Source: a bacterium (lineage in GTDB: Bacteria > Chlamydiota > Chlamydiia > Chlamydiales > SM23-39). Taken from it: a DNA stretch of 49,489 nucleotides. The stretch spans positions 1-49,489 of the forward strand of contig JAKBAE010000003.1 of NCBI GenBank assembly GCA_021809325.1, in the 5' to 3' direction. The first letter of the stretch is position 1; every line of letters starts with the position of its first letter. Both the position numbers and the translations under genes were made by a program. This document shows, piece after piece, positions 33,194-40,193 of this stretch. Below the pieces are notes generated by a model. The model saw nothing but the letters and a program-made list of their open reading frames with translations, was not told where the DNA came from and ran no database searches.

Positions 33194-35557
33194 ATGAAGT
33201 CATTAGAGCAGATTCCCTCGTCGATCTATCGTTTGCAGCTCCATCCGGACCACTTCCGCTTAAAAGATGCCATCGCCTTGATTCCTTATCTGCACGAATT
33301 GGGAATCGAAGGGATCTGCTGCTCTCCTCTTTTTGAATCAGCAAGCTCCGGCTACGATGTCACGGATCCAAACCGATTGAACCCGGCTTTAGGTCGGGTG
33401 GAGGAATTTGAAGAGCTTTGCGATGGACTGAAGCGCTTCAAGATGTTTCAGATCTTAGATATCGTTCCCAATCACATGGGAATCATCGGGAACCGCTGGT
33501 GGATCGATGTGTTAGAAAAAGGGCCGTCTTCTGAGTACGCTCGGGTATTCGACATCAATTGGGAAGCGTGGGGAGGAAAAGTCCTTCTGCCGATCCTCAA
33601 TGAATTTTATGGCAAGGTGTTAGAGAAAGGGGACTTAAAGTTGGAATGGAGGGATGGGTTTTGGGTCCGCTATTTTGATTATTTGCTTCCTCTTTGTTTC
33701 CATAGCTCAAAGGAAGAGCTTTTGCAAACGGCGAAGAGAGATCCCAATCTTTTGCATGCCGTTTTAGAAGAGCAGTTTTACCGCCTCTCTTTTTGGAAAG
33801 TGGCCGGCCAGGAAATCAACTACCGAAGGTTTTTCAATATCAATGAGCTCGTAGCCATCCATATTGAGAAAGAAGAGGTACTCCATCTTCATCACCGCTG
33901 GATTTTTGAGTTGCTCCGTCAAAACAAGGTACAAGGATTTAGGGTCGATCATCCCGACGGACTCTATTCCCCCGGCAAATACTTCAACCGGATCTTGAAA
34001 CACCGCCCGCCACTTGTTTTGGCGGAAAAGATCCTCGATCGGGGAGAGCTCATGCCAAAGAAGTGGGGGGTCGACGGGACTGTCGGCTACGAGTTTCTCA
34101 ATGTCCTCAGCGGCCTTTTTGTACAAAATGAAAAAGACATGACCCGAATTTATAATCGGTTTACCGAGGGCAAATACGAGTTTAAAGAGATCCTATACAA
34201 CAGGAGGAAGCGCTATCTTTTAGAGGAAATGGGGAGCGAGATCCACTTTTTGAGCGCTCTCCTTGAAAAGCTCAAAGAAGAGAGCCTTCTAACAAGGGAT
34301 TTCACTCGCGCCGATTTGGCTAAAGCCCTTCTTGAGATCATGGCCTGCCTCTCCGTCTACCGCACCTATGTCCATCCCGGGGAAAAGATGCGCCCTGAAG
34401 ATAAGGATAGGATCGGACGGGCTGTAATACAAGCTATTCGGAACACGTCTGAGATCGACCCTTCCGTCTTTCTATATATCGAATCGCTGCTGCTTTTGAA
34501 GGGGGCGCCGTCTTCTTATGATTTTACGCTGCGGTTTCAGCAGCTCACCGCCCCTCTTATGGCAAAAGGTCTTGAAGACTCCACATTCTATATCTATAAC
34601 CGGCTGATCTCCCTCAACGAAGTCGGGGGATCGCCAATGCATTTCGGCACGAAGAAAGAAGAGTTCCATATCTTCAATCAGCGCAAATTAAAGAAATTTC
34701 CTTTGGGCGCTCTTCCCACGTCCACGCACGACACAAAATTTAGCGAAGACGCCCGTATGCGCATCCACGCAATTACGCAGCTCCCTGAACAATGGGATCG
34801 CTTGGCAGCGATGCTGCAAAATAGAAACAAACGGTATAAAACAAATGAGTTTCCCGAGGCGAATACGGAGTATTATCTCTACCAATTGCTGATCGCCCTT
34901 TGGCCTGCCTCGAAAGTAAGGCTTTGGAGCTGTATGAATAAAGCGATCCGCGAGGCCGGCCTCCATACTTCTTGGAGGCGGATCGATCCCCAGTATGAAA
35001 CAGCTACCAAAAAATTTCTCTTTTCAATCCTAAAAACGCTGCCGCCCTCTTTTTTCTCATTTCAGAAAAAGATCGATAAGATAGCCATGCAAAACTCTCT
35101 TGCAGCGGTTGTCTTAAAATGCGGCTCGTGCGGAATTGTTGATCTTTACCAGGGAAATGAACAGCTAAACTATTGCATGGTAGATCCAGATAACCGCCGC
35201 CCTGTCCATTACCCGAAAGCCAAGCCCGGAAAAGATCCGCTGAAATTTTGGGTCACAAAAAAGATGTTGCGATTTCGCAGGGAGAACAAAGAACTTTTCT
35301 TGAAAGGTGAATATATCCCTCTCCAAAGTCCGCCTTCCGTTATCGCTTTTTTGCGGACCTATGAAAACAAAACCATTCTTATTGCAGCCAGCTTAGGAAA
35401 AAACAAAAAAGAGGGATTTATCCATTTGCCCAAAACTTTGGAAGGGAGAGCTTTGAATTTATTTACGGGAAAGATGTTGAAGGTTTCTCAAAGGGCCTTC
35501 TCAGTAAAAAATATCTTCAAACTCCAGCCCTTTGCTGCCTATGTCTTTCACCTCTGA
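33194..35557 (+). CDS. treY: Maltooligosyl trehalose synthase
   Basis: A 787-residue GH13 enzyme that turns the reducing end of a maltodextrin into a terminal trehalose unit, the step before TreZ. GH13 region I is DIVPNHMG (89-96), region II GFRVDHPDG with nucleophile Asp 252, region III LAEKIL with acid Glu 278, and region IV STHDTKFSEDAR (about 500). The N-terminal SSIYRLQLHPDHF is the TreY start (cf. TYRLQ). ATG 33194 is chosen since sequence upstream lies within a palindromic repeat although the frame stays open to 32966. Environmental chlamydiae use trehalose-linked glycogen routes; treZ, treS and glgE are not in this window. Confidence 0.94.
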   Translation: MKSLEQIPSSIYRLQLHPDHFRLKDAIALIPYLHELGIEGICCSPLFESASSGYDVTDPNRLNPALGRVEEFEELCDGLKRFKMFQILDIVPNHMGIIGNRWWIDVLEKGPSSEYARVFDINWEAWGGKVLLPILNEFYGKVLEKGDLKLEWRDGFWVRYFDYLLPLCFHSSKEELLQTAKRDPNLLHAVLEEQFYRLSFWKVAGQEINYRRFFNINELVAIHIEKEEVLHLHHRWIFELLRQNKVQGFRVDHPDGLYSPGKYFNRILKHRPPLVLAEKILDRGELMPKKWGVDGTVGYEFLNVLSGLFVQNEKDMTRIYNRFTEGKYEFKEILYNRRKRYLLEEMGSEIHFLSALLEKLKEESLLTRDFTRADLAKALLEIMACLSVYRTYVHPGEKMRPEDKDRIGRAVIQAIRNTSEIDPSVFLYIESLLLLKGAPSSYDFTLRFQQLTAPLMAKGLEDSTFYIYNRLISLNEVGGSPMHFGTKKEEFHIFNQRKLKKFPLGALPTSTHDTKFSEDARMRIHAITQLPEQWDRLAAMLQNRNKRYKTNEFPEANTEYYLYQLLIALWPASKVRLWSCMNKAIREAGLHTSWRRIDPQYETATKKFLFSILKTLPPSFFSFQKKIDKIAMQNSLAAVVLKCGSCGIVDLYQGNEQLNYCMVDPDNRRPVHYPKAKPGKDPLKFWVTKKMLRFRRENKELFLKGEYIPLQSPPSVIAFLRTYENKTILIAASLGKNKKEGFIHLPKTLEGRALNLFTGKMLKVSQRAFSVKNIFKLQPFAAYVFHL

Positions 35558-35573
35558 GGTAAAATAGTCATCT

Positions 35574-35936
35574 TTATTGTGGCGCAGGAAAATACTTGTT
35601 GGTTATGTGTTTACTTATAAAGTGGCTAATTACAAGGTTCGATGGTGCTGCAACGGTCGCTGCGAAAAGTCCTGCTGCATAAGTGCCTAATAATCCTAAC
35701 CCCCATTGCGCCTCGTTATTAGCCAAACTCATAAGAGGCTGGTATACCATGTAAGCACCCAAAAGACCTGTTGCGACTGTACTAGTAGCAAACGTTGCTG
35801 CAAGGGAAATTGAATACAATGCGTCTGCCTTGACCGCGCGCTTTCCTTCATCTGAAAGTTGAGAATAGTAATAGGTATTGTTCTTGAGCGCTACAAAGGT
35901 AGTTAAACTATGTAAAGTTGATGTAATTAAGTTCAT
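35574..35936 (-). CDS. Small bilobed hydrophobic protein, Inc-like
   Basis: A 120-residue protein of unknown function. Two hydrophobic segments lie close together (about residues 46-70, YSISLAATFATSTVATGLLG, and 83-104, WGLGLLGTYAAGLFAATVAA) with a short polar loop between. This paired-lobe pattern is the usual mark of chlamydial inclusion membrane proteins. The first 20 residues are rich in Ser, Thr and Asn, as in many type III secreted proteins. ATG 35936 has GGGG about nine bases upstream; ATG 35951 is an alternative. It is convergent with treY. The Inc idea is from topology alone. Confidence 0.6.
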   Translation of the reverse strand: MNLITSTLHSLTTFVALKNNTYYYSQLSDEGKRAVKADALYSISLAATFATSTVATGLLGAYMVYQPLMSLANNEAQWGLGLLGTYAAGLFAATVAAPSNLVISHFISKHITNKYFPAPQ

Positions 35937-36074
35937 GTGTTTTTTCCCCATTTAACGCCAAAGAGTTTAGAGTTATTTTTCTTTTTAAAGCAATATAAAG
36001 ATTTATTTGGCATTTTCAAGACCTGTGCTCAGTTGCCATCAGGACACCTGCAAAGTTAAAGTAACTAGATAAAA

Positions 36075-36257
36075 TGAGGCAGTTGCAAAACTCGGGCACA
36101 CAGAAAAATCGATGATTTTGAGCCAGTTTGCCAGCCGCGAAGCGGCCGAAGCCCTGCCCCCGAGCACATACTCGAGGTGAGTAGGGCTCGGGGGCAGGGT
36201 GGCAAAATGGCTCAAAAGGGCGATTTTGCTGGGTGTCCCAGTTTTGCAACTGCCTCA
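36075..36257. repeat. Large imperfect palindrome, 183 bp
   Basis: The outer arms (TGAGGCAGTTGCAAAACT at 36075-36092 and its complement ending at 36257) are perfect over 18 bases. Pairing continues with mismatches to an inner GC-rich arm (CCCTGCCCCCGAG around 36152 and CTCGGGGGCAGGG around 36189). The left half has an extra small hairpin (GCCGC GAA GCGGC). The apex is near CTCGAG. It lies in the 533-base gap between the Inc-like gene and murF; the remaining gap holds the dispersed repeat at 36263-36373 and AT-rich flanks with no gene. Its sequence differs from the other palindromes here. Confidence 0.8.
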
Positions 36258-36262
36258 AATTA

Positions 36263-36373
36263 CAGGATATGTAAGATCAGGCAAGATAAGCAAGATGCAG
36301 GGAAGCCCTGCAACCCAAAAGGAAATAAATTTATCCTGCCTATCTTGCCGCTTGCGATCTTGATCATCCTGTC
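36263..36373. repeat. Dispersed repeat, copy A
   Basis: This element starts CAGGAT and ends ATCCTGTCC. It shares a 27-base identical core (36294-36320, containing GCAGGGAAGCCCTGC and CAACCCAAAA) and a second identical block GCCGCTTGCGATC (36347-36359) with the copy at 49055-49164. The flanks of the core are built from degenerate 9-base units such as AAGATCAGG, CAAGATAAG and CAAGATGCAGG, repeated in inverted order on the right. No coding role is visible. It directly follows a palindrome and lies upstream of murF. Confidence 0.8.
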
Positions 36374-36469
36374 CTCGCTCGACTTTGCAGGCGTCCTGAT
36401 TGGGAGGGGTGGTGGATTTCAAAATGGTAAAAAGATATAAGTTTAAGTTCCTGAAGGGAGGGAAGTACC

Positions 36470-37825
36470 ATGTTGGGCGATTCCTTGATCGAAATCGCAA
36501 GAGCGCTGAAGGTTTATTTTGAGGGTGATGCGCAGGTATCTGGCTATCAAATAGATAGTAGGGGTGTAGAGCCGGGAGGCCTCTTTTTTGCCTTAAAAGG
36601 CGAAAAGGTAGACGGCCACTGCTATTTGCCGGAGGCGGCAAGGCGGGGGGCCGTGGCCGCTGTCGTCGAAAAAGGGCGGGTTTCTCAAGCGGAGCTTCCT
36701 CTCATTGAGGTGGACGATCCTCTGGCAGCTTTGCAGACGCTGGCCCGGATCGGGCTAGAGCATCGCCCTGCCCAGATTCTCGGGATCACCGGTTCTGTCG
36801 GCAAAACGACGGCCAAAGAGTTTGCCGCGACCCTTCTCGAAAAGAAATTTTCTCTCTACAAAAGCCCCGGAAGCTTTAATTCCCAGCGCACATTCCCCCT
36901 CAATCTGCTCAACCGCACAGGACAAGAAAAGCTGCTCGTCTTAGAGATGGGGATGAGCCTTCCCGGCGAAATGCAAAGGCTTGTCTCCATAGCGGCGCCG
37001 GATCTTGCCGTCATCACAAAGATCGCCCTCTCTCATGTAGCGAATTTTCCCGATGGCCTTGAAGGGATCGCCTGTGCCAAAGCCGAAATCGCCTCGCAGG
37101 CAAAAACGGGCAGAGTCATTCTCGATGTGGATTTTTTACAATACCGGACAGCCGTTGAGTTAATCCGTGCGGAAAAGATCACCTTTTCAACGCATGACCG
37201 GACGGCCGACTACTATCTCTCCTATGTCGATGGACAATACCGGATCGACGAGAGAGGAGTGCGGGCCCATCAGTTCGATCTCCCGTTCCATGAGACCCAC
37301 TTTCTTCACGACTTTACAGCAGCTCTTGCTGCGGCGCGCCAGCTCGGGATGAGCTGGGAAGAGATCGAACAGCAAACTCTCAAGCTTTCATTGCCTAAAA
37401 TGCGCTTTGAGCAGTTCGAATGGGGTGGAATGCAGCTCATCAACGATGCCTACAACGCAAATCCCGCCTCGATGCGCGCTGCGCTGGAAAATCTCCCATC
37501 TCCAAAAGAAGGGGGCAAAAAGATCGCCGTCTTCGGATCCATGCAAAAAGAGCTCGGCTCCTATTCCAAGGAGTCGCATGAGGAGATCGGTCGCCTTGCG
37601 CAAAAGCATATTGACGTCCTCTTTTCGATTGGCGAAGATGCGAAAATTTTAAACGACACGTTTAGCGAGGCAAAAAAGCCGTCCGAGCATTTCCGATCTC
37701 AGGAAAGCCTTATCGAGAGGTTGCGCGAAGTGATGCTTCCGGGAGATGTCATCCTCTTCAAAGGCGCTCGCGCCATGCAGATCGAAAAAGTAGTGGAGAG
37801 TCTCTGTGCTGCTGCTCCTCGTTGA
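36470..37825 (+). CDS. murF: UDP-MurNAc-tripeptide D-Ala-D-Ala ligase
   Basis: A 451-residue Mur ligase that adds the D-Ala-D-Ala dipeptide to the cytoplasmic peptidoglycan precursor. The substrate domain opens with SGYQIDSRGVEPGGLFFAL, the ATP loop is ITGSVGKTTAKEF near residue 105, and LVLEMGMSLPGEM, SLPKMRFEQFE and INDAYNANPASM follow in the expected order. GGGAGGG with good spacing stands before ATG 36470. The end overlaps mraY by 20 bases, so the two are coupled. It starts the cell-wall cluster, in the same murF-mraY order as in Chlamydia. Confidence 0.96.
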   Translation: MLGDSLIEIARALKVYFEGDAQVSGYQIDSRGVEPGGLFFALKGEKVDGHCYLPEAARRGAVAAVVEKGRVSQAELPLIEVDDPLAALQTLARIGLEHRPAQILGITGSVGKTTAKEFAATLLEKKFSLYKSPGSFNSQRTFPLNLLNRTGQEKLLVLEMGMSLPGEMQRLVSIAAPDLAVITKIALSHVANFPDGLEGIACAKAEIASQAKTGRVILDVDFLQYRTAVELIRAEKITFSTHDRTADYYLSYVDGQYRIDERGVRAHQFDLPFHETHFLHDFTAALAAARQLGMSWEEIEQQTLKLSLPKMRFEQFEWGGMQLINDAYNANPASMRAALENLPSPKEGGKKIAVFGSMQKELGSYSKESHEEIGRLAQKHIDVLFSIGEDAKILNDTFSEAKKPSEHFRSQESLIERLREVMLPGDVILFKGARAMQIEKVVESLCAAAPR

Positions 37826-39011
37826 TTTTCTCCAAAGCTCTTTCGGCTGGAAAATTCCCCACGCCTTCGTCTACTTCTCCACGCGGATGATTTTGGCTGC
37901 CGCCACAGCGCTTCTTCTCACCATCTTTCTTGGGCCCCGCTTCATCAAAAAGCTCTACGAGTGGAAAATCGGACAGGCAATTCGCAGCGTCGAAGAGGTG
38001 CCTCTCTTGGCGGAGCTTCACGGTAAGAAAAAGGACACGCCGACAATGGGCGGCGTCCTCATCCTTTTTTCTATGACGGTATCTCTTTTTCTCTGGATGG
38101 ACCTGACGAACGTCTTTACTTGGATGCTCCTTCTCATCAGCCTTGTGCTTGGCGGTCTTGGAGCCCGCGACGACTATCTCAAACTACGCTACAAAAACAG
38201 CAAAGGGCTTAAACCGAGAAAAAAGATGGCCATCCAGCTCCTCATCTCCTCGCTTCTCGCTCTTTATCTTCTCTGCCCTCCGATTCAAGACGCCCTTTCC
38301 GGGAAAAAAATCCTTCGCGCGCCGACAGCGAAAGAACAAGTCCATGGCGCTCGCCCGAAGCCTCTCACAACTTCAGAATATATGGGCCGCGTCTACATGC
38401 CATTTCTCAAAGATCCTCTCTTCCATCTCAATGGGGCCTTGCGCATTGCAGCTTTTTTTCTCATCGTCTTCGTCATCACCGGGACGTCCAACGCAGTCAA
38501 CCTCACCGATGGACTCGACGGTCTGGCCGCCGGCTGCTTGATCATGGTCGCGCTCGTCCTCGGCCTCTTCGCCTTTCTTTCCAATAACATCGATCTCGCC
38601 CGCTATCTCAACATCCTCTATATCGAAGGGAGCGGAGAGATTGCCGTCTATCTCTTCGTCCTCGCAGGAGCTTGCATGGGCTTTCTCTGGTACAACGGCT
38701 ATCCCGCCCAGATCTTTATGGGAGACACCGGCTCTCTCGCCCTCGGCGGCATCATCGGTCTCGCCTCCGTCCTCCTCCGAAGAGAGCTTCTCCTCGCCAT
38801 CGCAGGAGGCATCTTCGTCTTGGAAGCCCTCTCCGTCATCTTCCAAGTCCTCAGCTACCGCTACCGGAACAAAAAACGAATCTTCCTCTGCGCCCCGCTC
38901 CACCACCACTTCGAATACAAGGGCTGGCCCGAAACTAAAGTCGTCATCCGCTTCTGGATCATCAGCCTTCTCTTCGCCATCCTCAGCGTCGCTTCTCTCA
39001 AGTTTCAGTAG
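37806..39011 (+). CDS. mraY: Phospho-MurNAc-pentapeptide transferase
   Basis: A 401-residue membrane enzyme that links the UDP-MurNAc-pentapeptide to undecaprenyl phosphate, forming lipid I. About ten hydrophobic helices are visible. Key motifs are KKDTPTMGG near residue 77, the Asp pair in GARDDYLKL, NAVNLTDGLDGLAAG, GNxxGQIF-like NGYPAQIFMGDTGSLALGG and the HHHFE loop near the end. The start is GTG 37806 inside murF. Codon choice is strongly biased to C-ending codons in this gene compared with neighbours. A 158-bp palindrome begins 14 bases after the stop and may act as a terminator. Confidence 0.96.
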   Translation: MLLLLVDFLQSSFGWKIPHAFVYFSTRMILAAATALLLTIFLGPRFIKKLYEWKIGQAIRSVEEVPLLAELHGKKKDTPTMGGVLILFSMTVSLFLWMDLTNVFTWMLLLISLVLGGLGARDDYLKLRYKNSKGLKPRKKMAIQLLISSLLALYLLCPPIQDALSGKKILRAPTAKEQVHGARPKPLTTSEYMGRVYMPFLKDPLFHLNGALRIAAFFLIVFVITGTSNAVNLTDGLDGLAAGCLIMVALVLGLFAFLSNNIDLARYLNILYIEGSGEIAVYLFVLAGACMGFLWYNGYPAQIFMGDTGSLALGGIIGLASVLLRRELLLAIAGGIFVLEALSVIFQVLSYRYRNKKRIFLCAPLHHHFEYKGWPETKVVIRFWIISLLFAILSVASLKFQ

Positions 39012-39025
39012 GAACCATCATTGCC

Positions 39026-39183
39026 GTCAACTTAAGGGCTCCGCCCTTAACAACCCGCCAAAGGGGCAAGCCCCTCTGGACTCCTTTTTCTTTTTTTCTC
39101 CTGCGCGCGCAGGAGAAAAAAAAGGGGATCCAAGGGGACTTGTCCCTTTGGCAGGTTGTTAAGGGCGGAGCCCTTAAGTTGAC
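39026..39183. repeat. Large palindrome, 158 bp, between convergent genes
   Basis: Outer arms read GTCAACTTAAGGGCTCCGCC at the left and its complement at the right, ending at 39183. Pairing extends through CCTTAACAACC, then GCCAAAGGG, to an A/T-rich inner arm and a central CTCCTGCGCGCGCAGGAG. mraY (plus) ends just left of it, and the formylglycine-generating enzyme gene (minus) ends inside its right arm. A transcript from either side would fold into a very strong hairpin, so it may serve as a bidirectional terminator. Confidence 0.88.
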
Positions 39184-40193
39184 AGCATTGTAGGAGACAT
39201 GACACAACGAAAACCGGTATGGTTTAGAGATGTGTCGGGGGAAGTCTTCATGCGCGCTTTGATCCGATACCCCTTGCAGTAGCTCGGATGACATAAAAAA
39301 GAGCCGCCTCGCTGTACTCGTTTGATGGCAAAAGGCTCTTGAGGATCAAAGGATGCTGCAGGCCCCTGCGGATTTGTGCAATCAGCCTTTGCAGCTTCTT
39401 TGTAATAAAGTGCATGGTAATAATCCTCGCACCACTGCCAGACATTTCCAGCCATATCATAAAGGCCGTAAGCATTCGGCTTATAGGTTTTGACAGGGGT
39501 TGTTCCATGAACTCCCTTGGCCTTTGTGCTTTTATAAGGAAACGCTCCCTGCCAAATATTGGCTTGGGGATGTTCTTCCGAGAATTCTTCATCTCCCCAG
39601 ACAAAAAGAGGCTCTTTTCCTCCCAATGCAGCGTATTCCCATTCTGCTTCGGTCGGCAATCGCTTTTTTGCCCATTTTGCATAGGCGCAAGCATCAAACC
39701 AAGAAACATGCACAACAGGGTGGTCTTCCTTTCCCTCAATGGAACTGCCCGGCCCTAATGGATGGCGCCAATTTGCTCCGGGCTTCCATTTCCACCAAGC
39801 GGCAGGATTACTGAGTGAGACAGGGCCTTTTGTTGGCTCAAATACAAGGGAAGCGGCGACGAGCGCTTCTTGAGAAGGGGGCGGTGTGCCGGGAGGAACC
39901 TGGCTCATCAATTCATCTAAGGCCGGAGGTTTTTCCGCTGTGGTAATATAGTTTGTCGCTTCAACAAACTCTTTGAATTGTCTGTTTGTAACAGGTGTGG
40001 CATCCATCCAAAATCCATCGAGTTTTACACGATGGGCCGGCCTCTCATCTGTCCTACATTCCTTTGCGTCTGTTCCCATGACAAACTCCCCAGAGGGAAT
40101 CCAAACCATGCCGGGCGGCCCGACTCCCCATCCTTTGCTAAAAATCACGAAAAACAAAAGAAAATACAGTTTTGTTCTATTCGCTTGCAGCAT
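39174..40193 (-). CDS. Formylglycine-generating enzyme (sulfatase-modifying factor), exported
   Basis: A 339-residue SUMF1-type enzyme that oxidises the active-site Cys of sulfatases to formylglycine. A hydrophobic stretch (residues 9-19, LYFLLFFVIFS) looks like a signal peptide. The FGE domain then runs from GMVWIPSGEFVMGTD through DATPVTNRQFKEFV, HPVVHVSWFDACAYAKW, LPTEAEWEYAA, NAYGLYDMAGNVWQWCEDYY and RVQRGGSFL. Both redox-active cysteines of true FGEs are present as C301 and C306 in FLCHPSYCKGYR, which separates it from the many inactive SUMF1-domain proteins. Start ATG 40193 overlaps the sulfatase end by 17 bases. The last codons and stop lie within the palindrome at 39026-39183. Confidence 0.92.
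   Translation of the reverse strand: MLQANRTKLYFLLFFVIFSKGWGVGPPGMVWIPSGEFVMGTDAKECRTDERPAHRVKLDGFWMDATPVTNRQFKEFVEATNYITTAEKPPALDELMSQVPPGTPPPSQEALVAASLVFEPTKGPVSLSNPAAWWKWKPGANWRHPLGPGSSIEGKEDHPVVHVSWFDACAYAKWAKKRLPTEAEWEYAALGGKEPLFVWGDEEFSEEHPQANIWQGAFPYKSTKAKGVHGTTPVKTYKPNAYGLYDMAGNVWQWCEDYYHALYYKEAAKADCTNPQGPAASFDPQEPFAIKRVQRGGSFLCHPSYCKGYRIKARMKTSPDTSLNHTGFRCVMSPTMLST

Noticed and set aside
32907-33344. Minus-strand frame across the start of treY and the palindrome
   Set aside because: It is made of palindrome sequence plus antisense treY. Its resemblance to the plus-strand frame over the same bases is explained by the inverted repeat.
36016-36641. Small frames over the 36.0-36.6 kb repeats (both strands)
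   Set aside because: They are translations of the palindrome and of the dispersed repeat, with no start signals or conserved domains.
38373-38909. 178-codon minus frame inside mraY
   Set aside because: It is antisense to well-conserved MraY helices; its acidic composition comes from the C-ending codon bias of mraY.
33018-39183. CRISPR array or insertion sequence in the repeat-rich section
   Set aside because: Repeats are palindromes or two distant copies, not regularly spaced direct repeats with spacers, and no transposase or cas gene is present.
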